NCBI GenBank assembly: GCA_022777645.1
Contig: JALFFX010000059.1
Coordinates: forward strand, 1-53,316
Reading direction: 5' to 3'
Source: Erysipelotrichaceae bacterium
GTDB lineage: Bacteria > Bacillota_I > Bacilli_A > RFN20 > CAG-826
DNA: 53,316 nucleotides
Position numbers and translations under genes: made by a program. Positions 9,770 through 17,859 of the stretch are shown in pieces (within the stretch, counting starts at the first letter, position 1; each line of letters opens with the position of its first letter). The notes under the pieces are model-generated. The model made no database searches and was not told the DNA's origin. It worked only from the letters and a program-made list of their open reading frames with translations.

Positions 9770-10750
9770 TTAGTTTTCTTTTATTTTGGCGATAAGTTCA
9801 TCAGCAATTTCTGGATGTTCTTCTAAATATCTTCGCCCTTGATCTTTACCATTTGCGAATCTTTCGCCATTGTATTCAAACCATGAGCCAGATTTAGTTA
9901 AGATTCCTTTTTCAACACCTAATTCAAGGATTTCTCCATTGCGATTAATACCTTTGCCAAAAATAATATCGATTTGACAAGATCTAAATGGAGGGGCAAC
10001 TTTGTTTTTAACAATTTTAACGTTGACTGTATTGCCGACTATGCTTGTGCCATTTTTAATCGCTTCGCTGCGACGAATATCAATTCGCACTGAAGCATAA
10101 AATTTTAAAGCACGTCCACCAGTGGTTGTTTCTGGGTTGCCGTATAAGACTCCAACTTTTTCACGTAATTGGTTAATAAAAATAACTGTACAAGAATGTG
10201 AATTTAAAATTCCAGCAAGTTTGCGCATAGCTTTTGACATTAAACGGGCTTGTAAACCGACTTGATTATCTCCCATTTCGCCATCTAATTCAGCTTGTGG
10301 CACTAAAGCGGCAACGCTATCGACGACAATAATGTCAAATGCACCACTATTGGCAAGCATTTCAACAATTTCTAATGCCTCTTCTCCACATCCTGGTTGC
10401 GATAAAATTAAATCATCAATATTAACACCAAGATTTTTGGCATAAAGTGGATCGATGGAATGTTCAGCATCGACGAAAGCTGCTCTTCCACCCTTTTTTT
10501 GCGCCTCCGCAATCGCGTGAAGTGCTAAAGTGGTCTTGCCACTAGATTCAGGACCATAGATTTCAATGATACGTCCTTTCGGATACCCGCCAACACCTAA
10601 AACAGAGTCAAGCAATAATGAACCAGAAGGAATGACATCGACATCGATGTTTGGACGATCTCCAAGGCGCATAATCGAGCCTTTTCCAAAAGCGTGTTCA
10701 ATTTCTTTTAGTGCTTCTTCAAGTGTTGGTTGAGTTGTTTCTTTTTTCAT
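9770..10750 (-). CDS. recA: Recombinase RecA
   Basis: RecA polymerises on ssDNA for homologous recombination and SOS induction. Walker A GPESSGKT is at 66-73, Walker B is in [11 protein letters not shown], and loop 2 ([23 protein letters not shown]) is intact. At 326 residues it is slightly shorter than the common ~345, with a short, weakly acidic tail. GGGAG precedes the ATG. It lies downstream of pgsA and cinA as in B. subtilis, and a strong terminator follows. No LexA box was identified upstream. Confidence 0.98.
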   Translation of the reverse strand: MKKETTQPTLEEALKEIEHAFGKGSIMRLGDRPNIDVDVIPSGSLLLDSVLGVGGYPKGRIIEIYGPESSGKTTLALHAIAEAQKKGGRAAFVDAEHSIDPLYAKNLGVNIDDLILSQPGCGEEALEIVEMLANSGAFDIIVVDSVAALVPQAELDGEMGDNQVGLQARLMSKAMRKLAGILNSHSCTVIFINQLREKVGVLYGNPETTTGGRALKFYASVRIDIRRSEAIKNGTSIVGNTVNVKIVKNKVAPPFRSCQIDIIFGKGINRNGEILELGVEKGILTKSGSWFEYNGERFANGKDQGRRYLEEHPEIADELIAKIKEN

Positions 10751-10786
10751 AAATATTTTTCTCCCTTTCGCAATTATTAATAGGGG

Positions 10787-11257
10787 TTATTTGTGTTTAT
10801 TTTTAACATTTTGTAAGACAAATTCGATCATTTCTTTAATAGACATACTGCGTATGTCGTTTCTATCGCCTTTGAGATTAATTTTTTTGAATATTGATTT
10901 GTCATCAAAAGCAAGACCGATATAGATTTCGCCGACTTCTTTATTTCCTTTATCAACGCTTGGACCAGCGTTACCTGTAATTGAAAGGCAAACATCAACA
11001 TTTAAAGAAACCTTACCACCTTGTGCCATTTCAAGTGCGACTTCAGGCGAGACGACACTATATTTGTCGATTGTTTCTTTTTTAACATTTGCAAAACGAA
11101 TTTTTTCTTCAGCAGCATATGTTATTAAGCTTCCTTTATAAAAAGAAGAAACACCAGGATATGAAGTTAAAGTAGCAGCAAATAAACCACCAGTCATCGA
11201 TTCTACTGTGCCAAATGTTAAGTTGTTTTCTTTGAGTAATTTAATTAATCGTTCCAT
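10787..11257 (-). CDS. CinA C-terminal domain protein (nicotinamide-nucleotide amidase type)
   Basis: These 156 residues correspond only to the C-terminal domain of CinA/PncC, which deamidates NMN to nicotinate mononucleotide. The family blocks TVESMTGGLFAATLTS, GSLITYAAEEK, VVSPEVALEMAQGG and SITGNAGP are present. The N-terminal MoaB-like domain of full CinA (about 410 residues) is absent, a common stand-alone form (PncC/YgaD). It sits between pgsA and recA, exactly where full-length cinA lies in B. subtilis, so this is a reduced version of the conserved gene. Its start shares one base with the pgsA stop. Confidence 0.92.
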   Translation of the reverse strand: MERLIKLLKENNLTFGTVESMTGGLFAATLTSYPGVSSFYKGSLITYAAEEKIRFANVKKETIDKYSVVSPEVALEMAQGGKVSLNVDVCLSITGNAGPSVDKGNKEVGEIYIGLAFDDKSIFKKINLKGDRNDIRSMSIKEMIEFVLQNVKNKHK

Positions 11258-11895
11258 TATTTTTTCAAGACATGACGATTTTGGATTATATAAATAATGC
11301 CGCTGACAAGTGACATAATTGTCGCTAGATAAAAGAAGATATTGGATATTTTTAATGGTTCGGGAAGTGCTCCATCAATATATGAAAATGGCCAATTGTT
11401 TAATAAAAGCATTGGAATAGCGACCATTTGAAAAACAGTTTTTATTTTGCCAAATATATTAGCAGCAATAACTTTTCCTTGTTCAACTGCAATCATACGC
11501 AACGCATCGACAACTAAATCACGGGCAATCATGACAATTACACAAATCATAAGAATAGTTAACATTGTTGAATCGTCTCTTTGATTTGGAGCGTACGCTT
11601 GAGGCACTAAAAGAAAAATCATAGTCGCATCATTGAGAAGTTTATCAGCAATAGGATCTAAAAATTTCCCAAAAGATGTAACTTGATTTAATTTACGGGC
11701 CAAATAACCATCGAGAAAATCAGTTAAAGCCGCAACAATAAAAACAATAGTAAAAATTAAATAAACTAAATTAATTTCGCTGCTACCAACATCTATCGCA
11801 ACAAAATCAGGAAAAAATGATAAAACAAGCATTGAAATAATCATGCATACAATTAAGACAATTCGAGAAATTGTAATTTTATTAGGTAAATTCAT
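11257..11895 (-). CDS. pgsA: CDP-diacylglycerol--glycerol-3-phosphate 3-phosphatidyltransferase
   Basis: PgsA makes phosphatidylglycerol phosphate, the committed step to phosphatidylglycerol, in the membrane. The CDP-alcohol phosphotransferase motif (D-x2-DG-x2-AR...G-x3-D-x3-D) is visible as DFLDGYLARK followed by GKFLDPIADK. Several hydrophobic helices flank it, and the 212 residues are normal. AGGAAAAGAAG precedes the ATG. The start is only 22 bases downstream of the 3' end of the RNase P RNA with no terminator between them, so the gene may be fed by the rnpB transcript. Confidence 0.95.
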   Translation of the reverse strand: MNLPNKITISRIVLIVCMIISMLVLSFFPDFVAIDVGSSEINLVYLIFTIVFIVAALTDFLDGYLARKLNQVTSFGKFLDPIADKLLNDATMIFLLVPQAYAPNQRDDSTMLTILMICVIVMIARDLVVDALRMIAVEQGKVIAANIFGKIKTVFQMVAIPMLLLNNWPFSYIDGALPEPLKISNIFFYLATIMSLVSGIIYIIQNRHVLKK

Positions 11896-11917
11896 CTTCT
11901 TTTCCTTTCTTTTTTTG

Positions 11918-12254
11918 AGTCCCGACCCGATAAGCCATGTTTTGTCGAGGGCAAAAATTTATCTATGCATTGCTGCATGCTGGCTTCGATTCAATTCTCT
12001 AGCCAACCTCCCCTACCAAATTTGGGTTTCTCGCTTGAGGGGTTTACCAACGTTTCATCCTAATATTTCTACTAGGCTCGTCTCTGTGGCACGTTAAGAA
12101 GCATCACCATGAACATAAGTTTTTAGGCTAGCCTCGCCGTTATGTACTCCTACATACCTGGCGTTATTTTTTCCGCCAGCACAATCACTACCTCCATCGC
12201 AGAAGGTGCGAGCATGGACTTTCCTCTAGTTTCCTAGCAATTGCCTGGGTCGGG
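11918..12254 (-). ncRNA. rnpB: RNase P RNA
   Basis: On the minus strand the ~337-base segment opens with CCCGACCC and ends with GGGTCGGG, forming the P1 helix. It contains the universally conserved GAGGAAAGTCCATGCTCGCA block near the 5' end and the matching 3' segment leading to the closing helix. It is the catalytic RNA that trims tRNA 5' leaders. It begins 6 bases after the gpsB stop and ends 22 bases before pgsA. I did not resolve whether the fold is type A or B. The ORF-track entry at 11843-12097 plus is a shadow of this RNA. Confidence 0.97.
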
Positions 12255-12259
12255 TAAAT

Positions 12260-12622
12260 CTATTTTATTTTTGTTGGATCTACGCCCATCTTGAATAAGT
12301 ATCTTTCGTACTTATCAATTTTTTCATATAACTGGATATTATCGAAATTGGCGCCTTTTTTATTTTTTACTGCATCTATTGTTTTTTTCATTCCACTTAT
12401 TTGAACTTCAAGTTCGCTGTTTTTGTCACGAAGAGTTTTGAATTTGCTTTCAAGTTCAGCGATATAATCTTTAGCTTCTTTGTAGAAATTTTCATAATAT
12501 CGTAAATCACTGATGACTTTATCAAGAGTGGAATCTACATGATATGCGTCATAGCCTTTTACATTTTTCTTGAATTTGAGATTCAACAAATCGTCCGCAC
12601 AGTAATTAAGTTTAACAGCCAT
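12260..12622 (-). CDS. gpsB: Cell-division protein GpsB (DivIVA family)
   Basis: GpsB is a septal scaffold coordinating penicillin-binding proteins. The N-terminal DivIVA domain is recognisable (NLKFKKNVKGYDAYHVDSTL, then DKVISDLRYYENF) and is followed by a coiled coil to about residue 85 and a short C-terminal helix. At 120 residues it is slightly longer than the usual ~100. The neighbour rnpB is the same as in B. subtilis (ypsB-rnpB), which favours GpsB over DivIVA or SepF-associated paralogues. CTGGAG precedes the ATG. Confidence 0.9.
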   Translation of the reverse strand: MAVKLNYCADDLLNLKFKKNVKGYDAYHVDSTLDKVISDLRYYENFYKEAKDYIAELESKFKTLRDKNSELEVQISGMKKTIDAVKNKKGANFDNIQLYEKIDKYERYLFKMGVDPTKIK

Positions 12623-12640
12623 ATTTTCTCCAGTGCTTTA

Positions 12641-12669
12641 ATTATATTAAAACTCAATAAATAAAACAA
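12641..12669 (-). promoter_or_regulatory. Promoter of gpsB-rnpB
   Basis: TTGTTT and TATAAT on the minus strand are separated by exactly 17 bases, with the -10 about 19 bases upstream of the gpsB ATG. The leader would be short but would still include the ribosome-binding site. Transcription from here could continue into rnpB and pgsA. Confidence 0.5.
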
Positions 12670-12700
12670 TCATCAACAGAACAATTTATACTTCACCTAA

Positions 12701-13990
12701 TTAATTTTTTAATGCAGTTATCGGAATAATATAAACTCCATCAGCATTTTTATATGCCATATTACCAGCACCATAAATAACACATTTCATTATTGGCTCT
12801 TTACCGCCATTATTAACTATATCTTTGCAAACTTTGATTAAATTGTTTGAGCCTTCTTCTGCTTTGTTTAATCCTAATTTTATTTCAATAGCACACCAAT
12901 TGCCGTCTTCAAGTTCTATAACTGCATCAATTTCATTATCTTTATAATCTTGATAGTGAAATAATTTGGCATTCATGGCTTGAGCATATATAGACAAATC
13001 TCTTTCAACCATTGCTTCAAACATGAAACCAAAAGTATTTAAATCATTCATCAGTTTCTTTGGTGTTAATTTAAGCATTGCGCATGCCATTGCAGGATCA
13101 GAAAAATGTCTTTTTTCCATTTGTTTAACACGTAAAGAAGATCTTATGTTCGGTGAAAATGGTTCTTGATTGTTAAACAAAAACATTCTATTAAACGCAT
13201 CTAAATATTTGGATAAAGTATTTTTGCTAATAGATGAATTATCGTTTTCAATTATGTCATTTAAAATGCTTTGATTAGAAACGGTTGTTGATTCGTTTCT
13301 AGCAAGTGATTTCAAAATAAGCTTTGCTTTATGTTCATTAAAATCAATATCTTTATTTATTTGTTTTAAATCTGTTTTAACAACATTCTCCATGTATCCT
13401 AGGGCTAATTCACCACAATCATTTACATTAACATTAATATTTCCAGGCCAGCCACCTCTAACAATTAAGTAGGATAGTTTTTCAAGAGTCGTCTCTTCTA
13501 ATATTTTTGATTCAAATTTATTTTCACATAAGTCTTTTAATGAAAATAATCCACTCGAATCACCGGATTCGTATAACGACATCGTATTCATTCTAATACT
13601 TTTGATTCTTCCTGTACCACTATGCAAAATGCCTTTATTAACTGGCGTTGAGGATCCCGTTAAAATTAGTTGACCCTTGCTACCACTTTTATCAACAAAC
13701 GCTCTTGTTGCATCCCATAATGCAGGAACTTCTTGCCATTCATCAATTAAGCGAGGAGCATCCCCTTTTAAAACGGTATAAGGTTCAAGTTCAGCTAACA
13801 TTCTATTAGAAAAATTCCCACTTGGATCGCCAACTAGAAATTCGCTATTAGCGTGATGTGATGATGTCCACGTTTTTCCACACCATTTAGGTCCTTCAAT
13901 ACAAATAGCGCCAAATATTCTTAAATCCCTTTTCACTTGTTTATCGACTATTCTGGCTTTATAAATAGAATCATTAGTTATTTTCTTCAT
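12701..13990 (-). CDS. AAA ATPase with DUF4143 domain
   Basis: This 429-residue protein has an N-terminal AAA P-loop (GPKWCGKT, residues 33-40), an acidic Walker B (LIDEWQE) and sensor-like LTGSST. The C-terminal DUF4143 part has a PD-(D/E)xK-like pattern (NEIDAVIELEDG...AIEIKLG). Such proteins are common in gut and archaeal genomes, often as multicopy accessory genes; their function is not established, with toxin-antitoxin or mobile-element links suggested. It interrupts otherwise conserved housekeeping synteny and has short tandem repeats just upstream. Both points suggest an acquired gene. GGAG lies 12 bases before the ATG. Confidence 0.85.
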   Translation of the reverse strand: MKKITNDSIYKARIVDKQVKRDLRIFGAICIEGPKWCGKTWTSSHHANSEFLVGDPSGNFSNRMLAELEPYTVLKGDAPRLIDEWQEVPALWDATRAFVDKSGSKGQLILTGSSTPVNKGILHSGTGRIKSIRMNTMSLYESGDSSGLFSLKDLCENKFESKILEETTLEKLSYLIVRGGWPGNINVNVNDCGELALGYMENVVKTDLKQINKDIDFNEHKAKLILKSLARNESTTVSNQSILNDIIENDNSSISKNTLSKYLDAFNRMFLFNNQEPFSPNIRSSLRVKQMEKRHFSDPAMACAMLKLTPKKLMNDLNTFGFMFEAMVERDLSIYAQAMNAKLFHYQDYKDNEIDAVIELEDGNWCAIEIKLGLNKAEEGSNNLIKVCKDIVNNGGKEPIMKCVIYGAGNMAYKNADGVYIIPITALKN

Positions 13991-14030
13991 AGCATCACAA
14001 CTCCTCTACGTTACTATTGTAAGTTTATTA

Positions 14031-14092
14031 AACTGACCCATATTTGTCAAGATAACTGACCCATATTTGTCGAGATAACTGACCCATATTTT
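14031..14092. repeat. Three tandem 23-bp direct repeats
   Basis: ACTGACCCATATTTGTC recurs at a 23-base period: two full units differing by one base (CAAGAT and CGAGAT tails) and a third partial copy, with a further ACTGACC at 14101. No spacers of CRISPR size separate them. The arrangement resembles the multiple terminal repeats found at ends of IS21-family elements, but no transposase is present. The assignment to a mobile-element remnant is inference. Confidence 0.75.
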
Positions 14093-14264
14093 AGCTTTAT
14101 ACTGACCAAGATTTTTGATTTCGCTTTATAATTTTATTCAAAAATATTTAAAAACAAACCCAATAAAACATTCGTGTTTCCTTAGAATACCACCGCCAAA
14201 CTAATTGAAAGCAAGATGATTCGAGACTAATTTTTAATATTTTTGCTAATCACAAAAAAATCTT

Positions 14265-14273
14265 TGCTATAAT
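14265..14273 (+). promoter_or_regulatory. Extended -10 promoter of the exonuclease-recU pair
   Basis: TGCTATAAT forms an extended -10 with no good -35 at standard spacing. The predicted transcription start falls only a few bases before the ATG at 14286, so the mRNA may be nearly leaderless; no clear Shine-Dalgarno is visible. Confidence 0.45.
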
Positions 14274-14285
14274 ATTGAGCGAAAT

Positions 14286-15011
14286 ATGAAATATTTAGAA
14301 AAACATCTCAACAAACGTAAAGTCTTGTGCTTTCTTGACTTAGAAGGCACTCAATTTAGTCATGAAATGATCGCTCTTGGTGCAGTCAAAGTCGACATTA
14401 AAAAAGATGGCTCAATCAAAAAAATCCATAAAGGATACTATTCTCTTGTTAAAGCTAAAAATAAAATCGGAAAAATCGTTACTGATTTAACAGGCATCAC
14501 TGAAGCGATGGTCAAGCAAAATGGCAAATCACTTCGCGTTGTTATTTCCGAATTTAAAAAATACATGGGCAAAGATTTTAGCAAAACATTGTTTGTGACT
14601 TTCGGCTCTCATGATTTACGCATTTTGGCGCAATCACTTGCTTATAATCTTGATGCTCCAAAAGAAGAAATTCAATTGATGATTAAACACGGCTTTGATT
14701 TTAGCGAATTCATGAGCCAATATGTTCGCGATGATAATGGCAACACATATTCCCTTGCTAATAGTTTAAAATTATTCGGCGTTGATTTTGAAGGCACTCA
14801 ACACGATGCTTATGCAGACGCCCTTAATCTTGCTTATTTATATGATGCCTTTATTAAAAATAAAGACATATTAAAAAATGAATACAAAAAAGTGTTATAT
14901 AATTATCGACACATTCCAGCGCCAATTAAGGAATTATTAACAAATCTTAAAGAAGGCAAATCAATAACTCCTGAAATATTTGATCATCTTGTTGAGGAAG
15001 ATTTGCAATGA
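14286..15011 (+). CDS. DEDDh 3'-5' exonuclease (DnaQ/RNase T-like)
   Basis: This 241-residue protein has the DEDDh exonuclease motifs: ExoI with Asp18 and Glu20 (CFLDLEGTQ), ExoII around GSHDLRILAQ, and ExoIII His-Asp (QHDAYADA). It would remove nucleotides from the 3' ends of DNA or RNA with two metal ions. It is not polymerase-associated here. It overlaps recU by four bases (ATGA), suggesting a DNA-repair operon. Whether the substrate is DNA (proofreading type) or RNA cannot be told. The C-terminal ~50 residues have no motif I recognise. Confidence 0.85.
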   Translation: MKYLEKHLNKRKVLCFLDLEGTQFSHEMIALGAVKVDIKKDGSIKKIHKGYYSLVKAKNKIGKIVTDLTGITEAMVKQNGKSLRVVISEFKKYMGKDFSKTLFVTFGSHDLRILAQSLAYNLDAPKEEIQLMIKHGFDFSEFMSQYVRDDNGNTYSLANSLKLFGVDFEGTQHDAYADALNLAYLYDAFIKNKDILKNEYKKVLYNYRHIPAPIKELLTNLKEGKSITPEIFDHLVEEDLQ

Positions 15012-15595
15012 TTTCGTATCCTAATGGCAAAATTTTTCGCCAAGCAAACATTAAAAAAGAAAGAAAACAAAACAATATAAAATATAAAGCCGGAAATCGC
15101 GGCATGGCCCTTGAAGATGATATTAATATCTCCAATAGTTTTTATGATGAAAAAGGACTTTGTCTTATTACAAAAAGACCAACTCCAATCAATGTCGTAA
15201 AAGTTGATTATTCAAAAGGTGCAACGATAACAAATGCATATTATGAAAAGCAATCAACTACTGACTATAACGGTATCTACAAATCTCGCTATATAGACTT
15301 TGAAGCGAAATCGACAAACAATAAATCTTCATTGCCGCTTAGTAATATTCCAAAACAACAAATTGAGCATTTAAAAAAAGTAATAACTCATGGTGGCATT
15401 GCCTTTTTTATCATCTCTTTTAATACAAGAAATGAGATATATTTTCTAGAAGCACAAAAAGTCATTGATTTTATCAAAAACGAAGATAGAAAATCATTGC
15501 CTTATGAATATATAAAAGAAAACGGGCATTTAATCGAACAAGGATATTTGCCACGTCTTGATTATTTAAAAATTATTGATAAATTGTATTTTTAA
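15008..15595 (+). CDS. recU: Holliday junction resolvase RecU
   Basis: RecU cleaves Holliday junctions in Firmicutes and Mollicutes. The N-terminal block GNRGMALEDDIN and the catalytic core (YIDFEAKST, with Asp, Glu and Lys) are present, and the 195 residues match the family. It is convergent with nth-dnaD, echoing the dnaD-nth-ypoC-ponA-recU region of B. subtilis although ponA is missing here. The start overlaps the upstream exonuclease stop (ATGA). Its 3' end overlaps the nth 3' end by four bases, so no terminator lies between them. Confidence 0.95.
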   Translation: MISYPNGKIFRQANIKKERKQNNIKYKAGNRGMALEDDINISNSFYDEKGLCLITKRPTPINVVKVDYSKGATITNAYYEKQSTTDYNGIYKSRYIDFEAKSTNNKSSLPLSNIPKQQIEHLKKVITHGGIAFFIISFNTRNEIYFLEAQKVIDFIKNEDRKSLPYEYIKENGHLIEQGYLPRLDYLKIIDKLYF

Positions 15596-16212
15596 TTTGT
15601 TTTAGAACAATATTGTTTTAATTCGCATTCACTACATTTAGGATTTTTTGCTTTGCAAAAATAACGGCCAAACCATATGAGCTGGTGATTTGTTTTAACT
15701 AATCTTTCTGATGGAATAAATTTTGTAATTTTCTTTTCCATCACATCAAGCGAATCATTCTTTTTAACTAATTTTAATCTTTTGGAAATTCTTTGAACGT
15801 GGGTATCAAGCGCTAATAAAGGATAATTATACATTTCAGCTAAAAAGCAATTTTTTGTTTTATTACCAACACCTGGAAGAGCAGTTAATAAATTAGGATC
15901 TTGAGGAACAACACCATTATATTCATCAATTATTTTTGTGGCGATACCGATAACATTTCTTGCTTTTACTTTATACATTCCAATCGATGAAAGGATATTT
16001 TCTACATCTTTAATATCAGCATTTTTAAGCTGTTCTAAAGTAGGATATTTTGCAAACAAAAGCGCAGTCACTTTATTGACTGCCTTATCAGTTGTTTGAC
16101 TTGAAAGCATAATCGCAATCAAAAGTTCATAGTCTTTTGAATAATTTAGTTCGCAATGAGCGTTACTAAAATTCTTATCTAAATAAGAAAATAAAATATT
16201 TTTATCAATCAT
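15592..16212 (-). CDS. nth: Endonuclease III
   Basis: Nth removes oxidised pyrimidines and nicks AP sites. The helix-hairpin-helix with catalytic Lys (ALPGVGNKTKN), the catalytic Asp (ALDTHVQRISKR) and the iron-sulfur loop C-x6-C-x2-C-x5-C (CKAKNPKCSECELKQYC) are all intact. The ORF track starts at 16278 deep inside dnaD. The ATG at 16212 (MIDKNILFSYLDK) overlaps the dnaD stop by 8 bases (ATGATTGA) and gives 206 residues, closer to the family length, so I prefer it. Confidence 0.95.
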   Translation of the reverse strand: MIDKNILFSYLDKNFSNAHCELNYSKDYELLIAIMLSSQTTDKAVNKVTALLFAKYPTLEQLKNADIKDVENILSSIGMYKVKARNVIGIATKIIDEYNGVVPQDPNLLTALPGVGNKTKNCFLAEMYNYPLLALDTHVQRISKRLKLVKKNDSLDVMEKKITKFIPSERLVKTNHQLIWFGRYFCKAKNPKCSECELKQYCSKTN

Positions 16213-16852
16213 CAATCCATTTGGCTTTAGCAACTTCAAGAAGCGATTCCATATCATCATCCCAAACTTCTTTAACATTGCTCATGCCAGTTTTTTCCAT
16301 ATCTTCTTTCGCTTTATATTGCACTAAAATGCGATCGACACTGCGAATTGTTTTTTTGCCTTTTGACAAAGCTTCATTTAATGCGCGAATAATTGTTTCA
16401 TCATCAAAACCATCATTAACCCATTCACCAATCATTGAAAATTCTAAAGGTGATAAGGTGCGGTTTAATTGTTTTTCAAACACTTCATATATATTTTTTA
16501 GATAAGCTGCTTTCTTTTCGCTAACTAAAGATTCTTGTTCTTTGCTCAAAGCAACTTGGAATGTTTCATAAAGTTTTTTATGAAGTGATTTTAAAGATAC
16601 TTTAACCTTTTTGCCCATGTCATATACAATCAAATCTCTTTCGAGCAAGGAGACAAGAATTTTATCGAGTTCTTTGCTAGAAATATTCATTTTCAAAGAT
16701 AATAAATCAGGCGTAATTAAAGTATTTTTTTGCTCTAATAAATGGTCAATCATTAAAATGACCATGACTTCATTTTCACTGAGTCTTAGTTTTTTATAAT
16801 ATTCTAATAATAAGTAGCGGAAGTCCAACGCTTCCATTTGAACACTGCTCAT
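16205..16852 (-). CDS. dnaD: DNA replication initiation protein DnaD
   Basis: DnaD is the Firmicutes primosome protein that helps load helicase at oriC. The N-terminal winged-helix-like DDBH1 domain covers about residues 1-100. The C-terminal DDBH2 domain contains LSPLEFSMIGEWVNDGFDDE and a conserved lysine-rich end around SVDRILVQYK. The 215 residues fit. It lies directly upstream of nth, as in B. subtilis. TGG codons and a TGA stop in this gene show the standard code. Confidence 0.92.
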   Translation of the reverse strand: MSSVQMEALDFRYLLLEYYKKLRLSENEVMVILMIDHLLEQKNTLITPDLLSLKMNISSKELDKILVSLLERDLIVYDMGKKVKVSLKSLHKKLYETFQVALSKEQESLVSEKKAAYLKNIYEVFEKQLNRTLSPLEFSMIGEWVNDGFDDETIIRALNEALSKGKKTIRSVDRILVQYKAKEDMEKTGMSNVKEVWDDDMESLLEVAKAKWIDD

Positions 16853-16888
16853 AATAATAATGATACTAAAAAATTAATTTTTTAGCAG

Positions 16889-17500
16889 TTAATTTTTCAT
16901 TTTTCGCATTTCCTCATTGATTTTTTGAGGATTTAATTTATTAATTAAATGATAATTTTTTAAGATGGCATCGAGACTATTTTCATCAATCTCAAAGCCA
17001 AGTTTTTCCTTGAAGCGAAACGCTCTTAAGATGCGAAGAGGGTCTTCATTAATGCGCTTAACCGGATCACCGATAAATCTAATGATCTTATTTTTCAAAT
17101 CATCTTGACCATGACAATAATCGATAACATTATAGTCTTTATCTAAATATAAAGCGTTTATTGTAAAATCGCGCCTGACGAAATCTTTTTCTAACGAAGC
17201 AGTGAATTTTATGTGGTCTGGATGACGAGAATCAATGTATGATTCTTCTTCTCTTAATGTTGTGATATCGCATTTAACATTTTTGTATTTAAGTTTGACG
17301 CATCCATATTTTTCGAAACGATAATTCGCGTCAGGTAAAAATGATCTCATTTCACTAGGCAAAGCATCGCTAACGAAATCATAATCAAAAAATTCTTTGC
17401 CTAAAAGGTAATCGCGAACACTACCACCAACAAGAAATAGTTTGTATCCGTTTTTATTAAATAATTCCGCTAATTCATCAAATATTTCTAAATGTTGCAT
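16889..17500 (-). CDS. CCA tRNA nucleotidyltransferase-like, head domain only
   Basis: The 203 residues carry the class II nucleotidyltransferase head of CCA-adding enzymes: LVGGSVRDYLLG, the metal-binding DYDFVSD, TLREEESYIDSRHPD, VRRDFTINALY and the RINEDPLRILRAFRF block. The family usually runs to about 400 residues with neck, body and tail (and sometimes HD) domains. Here the protein stops soon after the neck begins (NEEMRKMKN), and the 36 bases to dnaD hold no continuation. It may be a minimal enzyme, one half of a split CC-/A-adding pair, or a decayed copy. The start is ATG at 17500 with no strong RBS. Confidence 0.8.
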   Translation of the reverse strand: MQHLEIFDELAELFNKNGYKLFLVGGSVRDYLLGKEFFDYDFVSDALPSEMRSFLPDANYRFEKYGCVKLKYKNVKCDITTLREEESYIDSRHPDHIKFTASLEKDFVRRDFTINALYLDKDYNVIDYCHGQDDLKNKIIRFIGDPVKRINEDPLRILRAFRFKEKLGFEIDENSLDAILKNYHLINKLNPQKINEEMRKMKN

Positions 17501-17522
17501 ATCACTATTTTATAAAGAAAAT

Positions 17523-17538
17523 GCTTCCAAAAGGAAGC
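17523..17538 (-). terminator. Terminator after the HU gene
   Basis: The minus strand shows GCTTCC-TTTT-GGAAGC followed by a T-rich tail (ATTTTCTTT), right after the HU stop. It sets off the HU/der/cmk transcript from the CCA-dnaD-nth run. Confidence 0.85.
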
Positions 17539-17561
17539 AAATATTCTTATTTTAAAAATTA

Positions 17562-17834
17562 TTAATTGACTTTAGCTTTGAAATTCTTTGAAGGTCTAAA
17601 GGCAATTGTGGCTTTGCTTGGAATAGTAATAATTGCGCCATCAGATGGATTTGTGCCTTTTCTTTCTTTGCGAATTTTCTTTTCGAAAATACCAAATCCA
17701 GACAATTTAACGTCTTCGCCTTTGACGATTTCTTTTTCAATCATTGTCAAAAATTCATCGACAATTTCTTCAACATCAAAACGCGAAACATCGAGTTTTT
17801 CACTTATCTTTAAAATTAAATCTGCTTTATTCAT
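17562..17834 (-). CDS. HU family DNA-binding protein
   Basis: HU is a small dimeric nucleoid protein that bends DNA. The sequence from MNKADLILKISEKLD matches the family, with GFGIFEKKIRKERKG and the arm motif around IPSKATIAFRPSKNFK. The ORF-track start (17900) would overlap der by 41 bases. GGAGG lies 8 bases before the ATG at 17834, which gives the normal 90 residues, so 17834 is chosen. It follows der, a neighbourhood also seen in B. subtilis, where hbs lies close downstream of der and gpsA. Confidence 0.95.
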   Translation of the reverse strand: MNKADLILKISEKLDVSRFDVEEIVDEFLTMIEKEIVKGEDVKLSGFGIFEKKIRKERKGTNPSDGAIITIPSKATIAFRPSKNFKAKVN

Positions 17835-17859
17835 TATTTTTCCTCCAAGCTTACTAATA

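Noticed and set aside
11843-12097. 84-residue plus-strand ORF
   Set aside because: It lies across the pgsA start and the conserved RNase P RNA on the opposite strand; the RNA explains the sequence.
14031-14110. Possible CRISPR array
   Set aside because: The units are contiguous 23-base tandem repeats with no unique spacers, and no cas genes are present.
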